Positions 9,076 through 17,678 are shown, numbered from the stretch's first letter. The stretch is DNA of 64,000 bases from CALMEC01 sp963706315 (GCA_963706315.1 CAVPMA010000005.1:186001-250000), one strand, 5' to 3'. Numbers and translations: made by a program. Notes: generated from the letters alone by a model not told the origin.

Positions 9076-10416
9076 ATGGGCGACTTCCAATGGACGACGC
9101 ACCCGGAGGCGGAGGCGATCGTTCACGACAGCCTGCAGCGCGCAATCGACCGCAGCTCCGGCCTGGCCATGCTCGCGGCACGCCTCGAGCGCGAGACCTC
9201 CACGATCCTCACCGACTGGGTGGACCACGTCGCCGCCGCATTCGACCTCGCCGAATTGCGCGCCGCCGGGTACGCCCCCACGGGGTTGCCGGGCGACGTC
9301 TGGCGCCACCCGGAAGCGCAGCTCCCCGCCCTGGTTCCCGCCGCGGCGACCACGATTGCGGTCCGAGTCGATGATGCCGCCGCGTTCGGCCAAGCTCAGC
9401 GTGCCACCGGGCCGGTGGAGGGATCGCCGCTCTCCGAGCTTCGCCGCGTGGAGGTCTCAGACGACGGGGGCGTGCGGCTCATCGGAGTCGAGCGCCGCTC
9501 GTGGGGCGCCGGGATCCACGCGACCACCCTCGCGGCGTCGGACCTCGCCCTCGCCGTCGATGCCCGCGACATGTGGCTCCGGCGCGATCGGCACCTCCCG
9601 GCGGCCGAGGGGATGGCCTCCGCCGTCTCGATCGCCGCCAGGATGGTGGCGATGGTCGGCCCGGACCTCGCGACGAGCTATGCGATGGAGGGCGAACGCG
9701 GCTACTGGCAACGGCGAAACCGCGCCGCGCAGGTGCAGCACGCCCGCCAGGACCGCCTGGGCATGGGCTGGGGGAATCAGGACCATCACACGTTTCGCAG
9801 CTCCCGGCGGGCGTTCGCCGACCTCATGGCGTTCTTCGCGACGCTCGGGTTCACCGCGCGCGAGCGGTTCTACGCCGGCGACGAGGCCGGATGGGGCGCC
9901 CAGGTGCAGGAGCAGACCGGAGCGGGCATCGTCGTGTTCGCGGATGTCGATCTTGATCCACAGGAGCGCGATCTCGACTTCGCCGCCACGCGTCTGGGAC
10001 CGTCGGAGAAGATGAGCACCGTCGGCCTGTGGTGCGAGCTCCACGGCGAGTCGCTCCTGTCGGCGGGGATGCATCACCTCGAGGGCCAGTTCGACTTCGA
10101 TCGGCTCCGTGACGATCTCGGGCACGTCGGAATCGGCTTCATGACGCCGTTCTCGGACATGCCGCACCTGCGGCAGTGCTTCACGCAGGCGGAGATGTGG
10201 CCGGTCGACCCGGCCTGCGTCGGACGGCTGGTCGCCGCAGGGCAGGTGGATCCGGAACGAGCCGAGGCGTTCATCCGCGACGGCGCCCCGGGATCCCACC
10301 TCGAGAACCTCGCCCGGCGCGGCGGATTCAAGGGCTTCAACCAGCACAACGTCTCGAAGACGATGCGCGCCACCGACCCACGCCGCTACCGCGCGTCGGA
10401 GCCCGTCCGGAGCTGA
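9076..10416 (+). CDS. Uncharacterised 446-residue protein
   Basis: I do not recognise this family. The ATG at 9076 follows GAGGAGGGCGGC, a strong ribosome-binding site; an earlier in-frame start at 8983 would overlap the aldehyde dehydrogenase. There is no signal peptide or membrane helix. The N-terminal third is helical. A striking central segment (about 230–243) reads MGWGNQDHHTFRSS, followed by YAGDEAGWGAQVQ and a hydrophobic strand ending in DVDLD. Paired histidines and a later Glu/His-rich stretch could bind metal, and the alternation of strands is faintly like vicinal-oxygen-chelate folds; this is only a guess. The C-terminus has HNVSKTMRATDPRRYR. Codon use matches its neighbours. It lies between an aldehyde dehydrogenase and the FtsH-like protease. 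Confidence 0.8.
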   Translation: MGDFQWTTHPEAEAIVHDSLQRAIDRSSGLAMLAARLERETSTILTDWVDHVAAAFDLAELRAAGYAPTGLPGDVWRHPEAQLPALVPAAATTIAVRVDDAAAFGQAQRATGPVEGSPLSELRRVEVSDDGGVRLIGVERRSWGAGIHATTLAASDLALAVDARDMWLRRDRHLPAAEGMASAVSIAARMVAMVGPDLATSYAMEGERGYWQRRNRAAQVQHARQDRLGMGWGNQDHHTFRSSRRAFADLMAFFATLGFTARERFYAGDEAGWGAQVQEQTGAGIVVFADVDLDPQERDLDFAATRLGPSEKMSTVGLWCELHGESLLSAGMHHLEGQFDFDRLRDDLGHVGIGFMTPFSDMPHLRQCFTQAEMWPVDPACVGRLVAAGQVDPERAEAFIRDGAPGSHLENLARRGGFKGFNQHNVSKTMRATDPRRYRASEPVRS

Positions 10417-10432
10417 TCCCGGTCCCTGCCGC

Positions 10433-10461
10433 TTGCAGGGAATTCCGCCTGTTCGTAGTAC
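10433..10461 (+). promoter_or_regulatory. Candidate promoter of the FtsH-like gene, possibly giving a leaderless transcript
   Basis: TTGCAG (10433–10438) and TAGTAC (10456–10461) are spaced by exactly 17 bases. The ATG lies at 10473, only 11 bases after the −10 box, so the transcript would start within a few bases of the start codon. No clear Shine-Dalgarno sequence precedes that ATG. Confidence 0.45.
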
Positions 10462-10472
10462 CTTTGTCGCAC

Positions 10473-12995
10473 ATGGGATCCCGCAAGCCCAATTCCTCCG
10501 CCCCTCAGGGCGGACATTCCTCCGTGCCGTCGCGGGATGCGACGTTCGCCGAGAAGCAACTGCCCGCGACCGCGCCCGAGCTGCAGCCAGATCTGCGGCC
10601 ACCGGGTCTCGACGAGGAGGCCGCCGCCCTGGCCCGCCAGTGGCGGGTGCTCGGCCGGCTCGCGACCGGCGTCGCCGTGCTCACCGCACCGGTGTTCTTC
10701 CTCGTGCTGTACCGCACGCTCGGCTGGGGCGCCGGGGCCGCCGCGATCGTCACGGCGCTCGCGGTCTTTGCCTTCCGCGGGCTGTTCGACGTGGTCACCC
10801 GGCGGTTCATCCCCTACCCCAGACTGTTCAGCTCTGAGTCCGCGCTGCGCGAGGCCGACATCACCGCGCGCCGGCGCGTGTGGTTCTGGCGCTTCTGGTA
10901 CCGCCTGGCGTTCTGGCTCGGCGTGCTCTACCTCACGCTCGCCGCGATCGCCTACGTGGCGCAGGCGATCGAGGGCGACGCGAGCGTCACCGAGGCCCTC
11001 AAGGCCCCCTACAACGCCATCGCCGACCAGTTCGACTCCGGCGACAGCCGGACGCAGGTCATCGGCTTCGCCATCACGATCATCCTCCTGTTCTTCGTCA
11101 ACACGGTCATCTTCCTTGGCCCACTCCTGTACGCGGGCATCAAGCAGATCAAGTACTTCGAGCCGGGCGACGCCGACTGGGGCGTCCGCTTCGACGATGT
11201 ACGGGGCCAGGCGCGGCCGAAGGACGAGGTTCGCAAGATCGTCTCGCTCTGGCAATCCGGCGAGCAGTTCGAGCAGGCCGGTGGCAAACGTGAGCGCGGC
11301 GTGCTCTTCCTCGGAGCTCCGGGGACCGGCAAGACGATGCTGGCCAAGGCGGTCGCGACCGGGTTCAACTGCCCGTTCGTGTCCCTCCCGGGCTCGGCGT
11401 TCGCGCAGACGTTCATCGGCGTCGACGTGGTCCTGGTCATGTGGCTGTCATGGCGGGCTCGCCGCCTCGCTCGCAAGTGGGGCGGGCAGTGCATCGTGTT
11501 CATCGACGAGATCGACGCGGTCGGAATGCGACGCGCCACCCTCGGCGGCGCCCCGGCGAACGCGAGGGCCGCGAGCATCCACGACCTGTCCTTCCACGGT
11601 CCCATGGGCGCCATCAACCCGACGGGCGACCTGATCGTCGAAACCGAGGCGTGGCGCGAGCGGCTGTTCCGCGAGCGCGCGCCCGGCGGAACGTCCGTAT
11701 ACCCGGCGCCGATCCAGCGGATCGCCGATCGCGTCCGCGAGTTCGTGATGCCCGGCACCGGAAGCACCAGCCAGGGCGGGCTGCAGCAGCTCCTCGTCGT
11801 GATGGACGGGGTGAGCTCCCCGCGTCCCACGCGCCGGATCCTCGTGAACCGGATCAACACGCTGCTCGACGCCATGTACGTCATCCCGCCGCGCATACGC
11901 AACGTGCCGATGCGCCTGCGCCCGGCCAAGCCCCAACCCGAGCAGCTGTACTTCATCGGGGCGTGCAACGCGCCGCTCGCGTCCCTCGACCCGGCGCTCG
12001 TGCGGCCGGGCCGCATGGGCCGCCACGTGCATTTCCGCACGCCGAACAAGGACGACCGCAAGGACATCTTCGACCTGTACCTCGGCAGGGTCGCGCACGA
12101 CCCCGACCTCGACGCCGACCGGCGCCGCGAGGAGCTCGCGCGCATCACGATGGGCCACTCCCCCGCCATGATCGAGCAGGTCTGCTCCCTCGCGCTCACC
12201 AACGCGCACTACGACGGTCGCCGCCAGTTCGCGTGGAGGGACGTCCTGGAGGCGATCACCGTCGTCGAGTACGGCCTGGAGACGGGATTCACGTTCATTC
12301 CCGCCGAGGCGAGGGCCATCGCGATTCACGAGGCGGGGCACGCCGTCACCGGTCACGTCTTCATGAAGGACTGGATGTCGACCCGGCTCACGATCAAGCC
12401 GCGCGGCGCATCGGCCGGCCACCACTCGATGCGGGAGGTCGACGAGCGCTTCGCGTGGTGGCAGCACGAGCAGTTCGCCGAGCTGGTCTGGACCCTCGGG
12501 GCCATGGCCGCGGAGCGGGTGTTCTACGGCGAGAACGGCCAGGGCGTCGGCGGCGACATCGACAGCGCCACGACCGACGCGGCCATGATGGTCGGGATGT
12601 GGGGCATGGCTCCCAACCGCCCCGATCTCAGCGCCCATTTCGCAACCAAGGCGGAGGCGGAGGTCGCGGAGCGCAGGCTCATGCGCCGATACGAGCAGGT
12701 CGGCGCGCGGATCATGAACCGTGCCAGCGCCGGCGGCGCGCTGGACGGCGATCCGATCGCCGCGATCCTCGACGATCCGACAAAGCGCGCGATGGTCGCC
12801 GAGTTCCTGGGGCAGGCGTTCCTCGCCGCCTACTGGTTCGTCCAGCACAACCGGACCGGCACTGCCCGCGTGGCCGACGCCCTGGTGGAGCGCCGCGAGA
12901 TCTACGGCGACGAGGTCGTGGACCTCCTCGACTCGCTCGACCTGACCGTCCCCGAGGTCGACCCTCTCGACGAGGCGAATTGGCCGAGGATCTGA
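10473..12995 (+). CDS. Divergent FtsH-type membrane AAA+ zinc metalloprotease with a large ATPase-domain insertion
   Basis: Predicted membrane-bound ATP-dependent protease. From the ATG at 10473 the product is 840 residues, against 610–650 for ordinary FtsH. Order: charged N-terminus, membrane segments near 62–110, 137–165 and 194–223, then the AAA domain. Walker A is GAPGTGKT at 281–288, a pore-loop-like TFIGVD follows, and Walker B is IVFIDEID at 341–348. The arginine-finger region DPALVRPGRMGR lies near 500. The M41 peptidase has HEAGH at 619–623 and the third zinc ligand D695 in GGDIDSAT. Between Walker B and the second homology region there are about 148 residues instead of roughly 50, an insertion of about 100 residues that includes an Arg/Pro-rich part. 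All catalytic residues are kept, so it should be active. The 3' end overlaps the next gene. Confidence 0.88.
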   Translation: MGSRKPNSSAPQGGHSSVPSRDATFAEKQLPATAPELQPDLRPPGLDEEAAALARQWRVLGRLATGVAVLTAPVFFLVLYRTLGWGAGAAAIVTALAVFAFRGLFDVVTRRFIPYPRLFSSESALREADITARRRVWFWRFWYRLAFWLGVLYLTLAAIAYVAQAIEGDASVTEALKAPYNAIADQFDSGDSRTQVIGFAITIILLFFVNTVIFLGPLLYAGIKQIKYFEPGDADWGVRFDDVRGQARPKDEVRKIVSLWQSGEQFEQAGGKRERGVLFLGAPGTGKTMLAKAVATGFNCPFVSLPGSAFAQTFIGVDVVLVMWLSWRARRLARKWGGQCIVFIDEIDAVGMRRATLGGAPANARAASIHDLSFHGPMGAINPTGDLIVETEAWRERLFRERAPGGTSVYPAPIQRIADRVREFVMPGTGSTSQGGLQQLLVVMDGVSSPRPTRRILVNRINTLLDAMYVIPPRIRNVPMRLRPAKPQPEQLYFIGACNAPLASLDPALVRPGRMGRHVHFRTPNKDDRKDIFDLYLGRVAHDPDLDADRRREELARITMGHSPAMIEQVCSLALTNAHYDGRRQFAWRDVLEAITVVEYGLETGFTFIPAEARAIAIHEAGHAVTGHVFMKDWMSTRLTIKPRGASAGHHSMREVDERFAWWQHEQFAELVWTLGAMAAERVFYGENGQGVGGDIDSATTDAAMMVGMWGMAPNRPDLSAHFATKAEAEVAERRLMRRYEQVGARIMNRASAGGALDGDPIAAILDDPTKRAMVAEFLGQAFLAAYWFVQHNRTGTARVADALVERREIYGDEVVDLLDSLDLTVPEVDPLDEANWPRI

Positions 12996-13762
12996 CCGCC
13001 CGGGCGCCCATCAACGCGGGCCCGCACGCGCGGCGGTTCGCCGTGGCGATCGGCGCGCTCGTGGTCGTCCTCGCCGCGGCCGCCGTCCTGACCTGGGTGC
13101 TCGTCGGGACGGACCGTAAGGAGCCCTTCTCGTCCTTCGCTCCGAAGGCGAGCGATCCGGTCGAGCGGTCCCAGGAGATCGCCGACCATGTCGCGGCGCG
13201 GTACCTCACAACCCCGGGCGGCACGCCTGTCGTGACGGTCCAGGCCGGCGAGGCCGACACCCCCGCCCTGCCCCTCGGCGGGCAGGTCATCGCCATGGGC
13301 TCCAACCCACCCGGCGTCGTCTCATACGAGTACGGGGACATCCTCTTCTACCGCATGTGCGGACGTGGCCCCGACTGCGGCCTGGCGCCCGGCGACGACC
13401 CGGCGGTGCTGGCGCCGATCCTCGCGCGCGAGGCGAAGGAGCTCGCGCTCTACGGGACCAAGTACGTCGATGAGGCCAACTTCGTGCTGGTGCTCCTGCC
13501 ACCTGGCTTCGCGACGTCCACGACCCCGGGGGAGGTGCCGAAGATCGTGCACTTCTACCGCCGCGCCGACCTCGGCGACGTGGTGGACGAGCCGATCACC
13601 ACGACCCTCCCGGATCCTCCGCCAACTCCCGCGACGCTCTCGCCGTCTCAGGCGGCGGCGATCGAGCAGGAGGCCGCCGGCACGCGGTACTCGCTCGCGA
13701 CCGGCACCGACGCCGCCAACACGCTCAACGTCTACTCGCTGACGCCGCTCCCGACGTCCTGA
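12980..13762 (+). CDS. Single-pass membrane protein of unknown function, overlapping the FtsH-like gene
   Basis: A 260-residue product if translation begins at TTG 12980, inside the last codons of the FtsH-like gene. An AGG lies 5 bases upstream, consistent with coupled translation. Residues about 18–40 form one hydrophobic membrane helix after a short basic segment. The rest should be extracytoplasmic. It contains one Cys pair (CGRGPDC), a helical middle, and a Pro/Thr-rich linker (near 208–220) before a short C-terminal part. No known domain was recognised. Position and overlap suggest it works with the protease, as an adaptor, inhibitor or substrate. The exact start is uncertain, since no ATG or GTG is well placed. 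Confidence 0.7.
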   Translation: MAEDLTARAPINAGPHARRFAVAIGALVVVLAAAAVLTWVLVGTDRKEPFSSFAPKASDPVERSQEIADHVAARYLTTPGGTPVVTVQAGEADTPALPLGGQVIAMGSNPPGVVSYEYGDILFYRMCGRGPDCGLAPGDDPAVLAPILAREAKELALYGTKYVDEANFVLVLLPPGFATSTTPGEVPKIVHFYRRADLGDVVDEPITTTLPDPPPTPATLSPSQAAAIEQEAAGTRYSLATGTDAANTLNVYSLTPLPTS

Positions 13763-13772
13763 GCCGCCTGCG

Positions 13773-14282
13773 TCAGGCCTCCGAACCGACTCCTGCTGCC
13801 AGCTTGCGGGAGACGTAGTCCTCCACGAGGAGCAGGTTGCCCTCGCCGGCGCGGCGCACCACCTGCTGAAGCTGGGTCATCGTGGCGACCTCCTCGACCT
13901 GCTCGGTGACGAACCACTGGAGGAACGCCTCCGTGGCGTAGTCGCTGTGCTGCCGGGCGAGACCCACCAGATCATCGATGTGCCGGGTCACCGCGACCTC
14001 CCAGTCGACGGCGGCGGTGACGGCGTCGTCCGCGGTCTCGAACCGCGACCGCGGCTTCTCGACGCTCGGGATCTCCATCGCGGCGCCCGCGTCCTGGATG
14101 TAGCGCCAGAACTTCATGGCGTGGACGTGCTCTTCGCTCGCCTGCGTCTCGAAGAAGCCGGCAAGCTCCGGGAGGCCCTGCTCGTCGAACCACGCCGACA
14201 GCGACAGGTACTGGAAGTGGGCGCCGAACTCGCGCCCCATGTGGACGTTCAAGGCGTCCGCCACTTCCTGCTGGATCATCAT
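13773..14282 (-). CDS. ftnA: Non-haem ferritin
   Basis: Iron-storage protein that oxidises Fe(II) and stores it in a 24-mer cage. The 169-residue length is typical. Ferroxidase residues are visible: the Glu in GREFGAHFQY and the EEHVHAMKF helix with Glu and His, plus later Glu/Gln positions in the WFVTEQVEE helix. The QYLSLSAWFDEQGL segment is a family hallmark. AGGAGG stands 8 bases before the first of two tandem ATGs. It is convergent with the membrane-protein gene (10-base gap), and no Fur-like operator was identified upstream. Confidence 0.93.
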   Translation of the reverse strand: MMIQQEVADALNVHMGREFGAHFQYLSLSAWFDEQGLPELAGFFETQASEEHVHAMKFWRYIQDAGAAMEIPSVEKPRSRFETADDAVTAAVDWEVAVTRHIDDLVGLARQHSDYATEAFLQWFVTEQVEEVATMTQLQQVVRRAGEGNLLLVEDYVSRKLAAGVGSEA

Positions 14283-14314
14283 GTCGAGAACCTCCTGGAT
14301 CGGCCGCGCGGAGT

Positions 14315-15694
14315 CTACTCGCCGCCCTCATTGCGCCGCCCATGGTCCGGAAGCCGTACTTCGCTCGGCTGGATCTCGGCGTGGTACCCGCGGGCCGCGA
14401 GCTGCTCCCGCAGCGCCTCGAGTGCGCCGGGCTCTCCGTGCACCAGGCGGAAGACCGCGCCGGGCCCCGCGCCCGAGGCCCAATTCAGCAGCTCCGTGCG
14501 GTCCGCGTGAGCCGACAGGCCGCCGATGGTGGCCACCCGCGCGCGAACACGGACGGTCTGCCCCATGATGCGCACCTCGGGCGCCCCGTCGACGAGCCGG
14601 CGTCCCAGCCCGCCGGTCGGCTGGAACCCCACGATCATCACGGTGGTGTGGGTGTCGTCGAGGTGCGCCAGCAGGTGGTGGAGGATGCGTCCCCCGGTCA
14701 TCATCCCGGAGCCGGCGATGATGATCGCCGCCTCGTTGGAGGCGTTGATCGCCTTCGACTGGTCGACCGACTGCGTATAGGTGAGACGGGCGGGGGCGAA
14801 CGGGTCGCGGCCCGTGGCGGCGATCGCCTTCACCTCGTCGCTCATCTCATCCATGCACGCCTGATAGACGTCCTCTACCCGGTCGGCGAGCGGGGAGTCC
14901 ACGTAAACCGGCATCGGGGTGATCTCACCCGCCTCCTCGAGGCGTGCGATGTGGAACAGCACGTCCTGGGTGCGCTCCAGGGCGAACGACGGGATGAGGA
15001 TCTTGCCCTTGCGGCGATGGGCTTCCTTGAGGACGTCCGCGAGCTCGGCGATGGTGGCGTCGAAGTCGCGATGGTCGCGATCACCGTAGGTCGACTCGAT
15101 GAAGACCACGTCCGCGGGCGGGCACGGCGTGGGGTCGGGGAGCACGTCCTTGCGGGCGTTGCCCAGGTCGCCGCTAAACACCAGTCGCGTTCCCGCGGCA
15201 TCGACCAGGAAGCTCGCCGATCCGGGGATGTGCCCGGCTCGCTGGGGAGTCACCGCGAGGCCCGCGACGTCGCGCCGCTCGCCATAGTGGATCGGCTGGA
15301 GCAGCTCGAGGGTGCGGCCCACGTCGTCGTCGTCGAACAGCGGCTCCTCGGGCGTCTTCCCGCGGCGCCGGTCGCGTTCGGCGTCCTCCGTCTGGATCTT
15401 CGCGCCGTCGAGGAGCAGGTGCTGGGAGAGCATGCGCGTGGCGGGGAGCGCGTAGATCGGGCCCGTGTACCCGCGCTTCACCAGGAGCGGCAGGCGAGAG
15501 CTGTGATCCATGTGCGCGTGGGTGAGCAGTACGGCATCGATCGCCTGCACGTCGAATCCGAACGGCTCGCGGTTGAGGTCCGAGAGCGCTTCGGACCCCT
15601 GGAATGCCCCGCAGTCGACGAGCACGTTGACGCTGCCGGTGTCGAGGAGATGGCAGGACCCGGTGACGGTCATGGCGGCGCCGTACGACCGCAC
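14315..15694 (-). CDS. Metallo-beta-lactamase/beta-CASP nuclease (RNA-processing type)
   Basis: Predicted zinc-dependent ribonuclease of the YSH1/CPSF-like bacterial group. The metal-binding HxHxDH motif is H59–H64 (THAHMDH). Further ligands occur in RAGHIPGSAS and FSGDLGN. The beta-CASP region includes SFALERTQD and SGMMTGGRI, and the RNA-specificity tail carries GGLSAHADR, where the final conserved His lies. At 459 residues it is normal for the family and lacks the C-terminal domain of RNase J. It begins 10 bases after the small membrane-protein gene and probably shares its transcript. Confidence 0.9.
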   Translation of the reverse strand: MRSYGAAMTVTGSCHLLDTGSVNVLVDCGAFQGSEALSDLNREPFGFDVQAIDAVLLTHAHMDHSSRLPLLVKRGYTGPIYALPATRMLSQHLLLDGAKIQTEDAERDRRRGKTPEEPLFDDDDVGRTLELLQPIHYGERRDVAGLAVTPQRAGHIPGSASFLVDAAGTRLVFSGDLGNARKDVLPDPTPCPPADVVFIESTYGDRDHRDFDATIAELADVLKEAHRRKGKILIPSFALERTQDVLFHIARLEEAGEITPMPVYVDSPLADRVEDVYQACMDEMSDEVKAIAATGRDPFAPARLTYTQSVDQSKAINASNEAAIIIAGSGMMTGGRILHHLLAHLDDTHTTVMIVGFQPTGGLGRRLVDGAPEVRIMGQTVRVRARVATIGGLSAHADRTELLNWASGAGPGAVFRLVHGEPGALEALREQLAARGYHAEIQPSEVRLPDHGRRNEGGE

Positions 15695-15704
15695 TCGGGG
15701 GGTG

Positions 15705-15947
15705 TCAGCGATCGCCGCGATCCTTCCCCTGCGTCCGCTCCCGCTCGAGCCGCTTGGCGCGCTCGGCTCGGCTCGCGATCACAAGCAGCGCCGTGAGGAT
15801 CGCCCCCCAGAAGAGTGCGTAGCCAATCGCCCGGCCAAGCGGTTGGTTGAACGGGCCGATGTGGATGAGGAACATCAGCACCGTCGCGACGGGAAAGGCG
15901 ATCACCCCCTGCGCGCGGGCCGACAGCGCCTCCCAGCGTTCGATCAC
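15705..15947 (-). CDS. Small two-helix membrane protein of unknown function
   Basis: An 80-residue product with two hydrophobic helices (about 14–31 and 37–58) and a strongly charged Arg/Glu/Lys tail that should be cytoplasmic. It is translated from a GTG that overlaps the apt stop codon by 4 bases (GTGA), and the beta-CASP nuclease gene follows 10 bases later. I do not recognise the family. The overlaps indicate it is a genuine gene expressed with apt. Confidence 0.7.
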   Translation of the reverse strand: MIERWEALSARAQGVIAFPVATVLMFLIHIGPFNQPLGRAIGYALFWGAILTALLVIASRAERAKRLERERTQGKDRGDR

Positions 15948-16492
15948 GTGGCGGGAACCGCCTCTGAGTCGTACTCCACGAGGGACAGCACGTCGTACCC
16001 GGCGAGGCGCTGCCGCCCGGGGAGGAACGTCAGCTCCACGACGAAGGCGACGCCGACGACGATCCCGCCCAGGTGCTCAACCATCTCGCATTTCGCCTTC
16101 GCGGTGCCGCCGGTCGCCAGCAGGTCGTCGTGCACGAGTACCCGCATTCCCGGCGTGATGACGTCCTCGTGGAGCTCGAGGGAATCGGTCCCGTACTCCA
16201 GCTCGTACTCCTTCCGGACCGTCTTCCACGGAAGCTTGCCAGGCTTGCGAGCGGCCGCGAACCCGACGCCCAGCTCGTGCGCCACCGCCCCACCGATGAT
16301 GAAGCCTCGGGCCTCGGCGCCGAGCACGATGTCCACGTCACGCGGCCGCGCCCAGCTTGCGATGCCGTCGATACAGGCGGCGAGCCCCTCAGGGTTCGCG
16401 AAGAGCGGCATGAGGTCGTAGAAGAGGATGCCGGCCTTCGGATGGTCGGGGATCTTGCGAATGGCAGCCTCGATGTCGAAGGTCGCGGGCAA
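15944..16492 (-). CDS. apt: Adenine phosphoribosyltransferase
   Basis: Salvages adenine to AMP using PRPP. The PRPP-binding signature is VLVHDDLLATGGTA (about 118–131). The upstream VLGAEARGFIIG and ARKPGKLPW segments are characteristic of adenine, rather than hypoxanthine or orotate, transferases. 182 residues is the usual size. The TTG start at 16492 is supported by GGAGG 7 bases upstream and by alignment of the N-terminus. The stop overlaps the small membrane-protein gene by 4 bases, and the merR gene ends 26 bases upstream. Confidence 0.93.
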   Translation of the reverse strand: MPATFDIEAAIRKIPDHPKAGILFYDLMPLFANPEGLAACIDGIASWARPRDVDIVLGAEARGFIIGGAVAHELGVGFAAARKPGKLPWKTVRKEYELEYGTDSLELHEDVITPGMRVLVHDDLLATGGTAKAKCEMVEHLGGIVVGVAFVVELTFLPGRQRLAGYDVLSLVEYDSEAVPAT

Positions 16493-16518
16493 GCGGGTCC
16501 TCCCGGGGTGGGTGGTGG

Positions 16519-17229
16519 TCAGGTGGAGACGATCTTGCGAAGCTCTGAGACGAGCATGAGGTGCCGCATGTGCGATGCGAGGGCCGCGAGCTTCTCGAGT
16601 TCCTGGAGCGCGTCACGGCGCCGTTCCGGCGTCTTGGAGCGGAGCCCGGCGGCGAGCACCTGCTCCAGCAGGCCCGCCTCGCGCTCGGCCGCGACCCGGA
16701 AGAGCCGCAGGTGCCGCGGCTCGACGCCGAACGACGAGAGCTCGAGCGCGGTCTGCACCGTCTCGCGGTCGGTGTCGGTGTAGCCGTCCTCGTCGCCGAT
16801 GAGCCCGAACTGCTCGAGCGCCTGCACGAGCGACCTGGGAGCGCCTGTCGACTCGACCAGTTCCTCAGCGCTGACCCTCAGCGTGGGGGCCGGCTCGGTG
16901 AGGTTCGCCCGCTTAAGCTGGCGGGCCTGGTTCGCCACGCTGAAGCTCCCGGTCGCCGAGGTCTCGAGCTCCTGACGGATCACGCGCAGCGGCAGGAACT
17001 CGTCGCGCTGCAGCCGCAGGATGGTGCGGAGCCGTTCGACGTCGCGGGTGGAGTATTTGCGGTAGCCGCCGGGGGTCCGCTGCGGAGTGACCAGGCGCTG
17101 GTCTTCGAGGAACCGGATCTTGGAGATCGACACGGACGGGAACTCGGCCTTGAGGTCCTCGCAGACCCGACCGATGGTGAGGCCCTTCTCGTCCATATCC
17201 TGCGGAGTTGTGGGGTTCGCGTCGGTCAT
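16519..17229 (-). CDS. MerR-family regulator partnered with a GarA-like protein (Rv1828-type)
   Basis: Predicted DNA-binding regulator of 236 residues. The winged-helix MerR domain starts near residue 16 (LTIGRVCEDL). It continues with VSISKIRFLEDQRLV and TPGGYRKYS, which are MerR hallmarks. A long C-terminal helical domain follows, without the cysteines of metal-sensing MerRs. The ISKIRFLE and FLPLRVIR segments match the mycobacterial Rv1828 group. Its ATG overlaps the GarA-like stop codon by 4 bases, reproducing the garA–Rv1828 order known from mycobacteria. The regulated genes are not evident. Confidence 0.85.
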   Translation of the reverse strand: MTDANPTTPQDMDEKGLTIGRVCEDLKAEFPSVSISKIRFLEDQRLVTPQRTPGGYRKYSTRDVERLRTILRLQRDEFLPLRVIRQELETSATGSFSVANQARQLKRANLTEPAPTLRVSAEELVESTGAPRSLVQALEQFGLIGDEDGYTDTDRETVQTALELSSFGVEPRHLRLFRVAAEREAGLLEQVLAAGLRSKTPERRRDALQELEKLAALASHMRHLMLVSELRKIVST

Positions 17230-17678
17230 GCGATGAACGCCAGCCGGAACTTGCCGATCTGGAGCTCGTCGCCGTCGACGAGGGCCTCCGGAGTGTCGAT
17301 CCTGCGCCGGTTCACGTAGGTCCCGTTGAGGCTGCCGAGGTCCTGCAGCGTGACGGTCTGGCCCGTGACGACGAGCACCGCGTGGTTTCGCGAGACGGTG
17401 ACGTCGTCGAGGAAGATGTCGCTGTCGGAGTCGCGTCCGACGCTCACCTGCCCGCCGGTCAGCCGAAAGATCTCGCCCGAGAGCCCCCCGCCCGACCGGA
17501 CCGCGAGCGCAGGGCCCTCGACGGTCGCGCCGCCGCCCGCGGCCTCGCCGTCGTGCTCGCCGATGGCGAACGGCCCGGTGGTCTCCCCCGTCGCCGCCTC
17601 GACGTGCAAGAGCGCGCCGCAGCGCTCGCAGTAGTTGTGCGCCTCGCTCTGGTGGAAGCCGCACTCGGGGCAGTACAT
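17226..17678 (-). CDS. garA: GarA-like FHA-domain protein with N-terminal zinc ribbon
   Basis: A phosphothreonine-binding FHA protein. In mycobacteria GarA switches 2-oxoglutarate and glutamate metabolism under control of PknB/PknG. Of the 150 residues, 3–20 form a zinc ribbon with two CxxC pairs (CPEC and CERC). ETT at 32–34 corresponds to the phosphorylated ETT motif of GarA. The FHA core follows with GRDSDSDIFLDDV, VSRNH, LGSLNGTYVNR and GDELQIGKFRL, very close to GarA. The zinc ribbon is absent from mycobacterial GarA. Its start overlaps the upstream RsiG-like stop by one base, and its stop overlaps the merR start by four. No partner kinase is in the window. Confidence 0.85.
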   Translation of the reverse strand: MYCPECGFHQSEAHNYCERCGALLHVEAATGETTGPFAIGEHDGEAAGGGATVEGPALAVRSGGGLSGEIFRLTGGQVSVGRDSDSDIFLDDVTVSRNHAVLVVTGQTVTLQDLGSLNGTYVNRRRIDTPEALVDGDELQIGKFRLAFIA

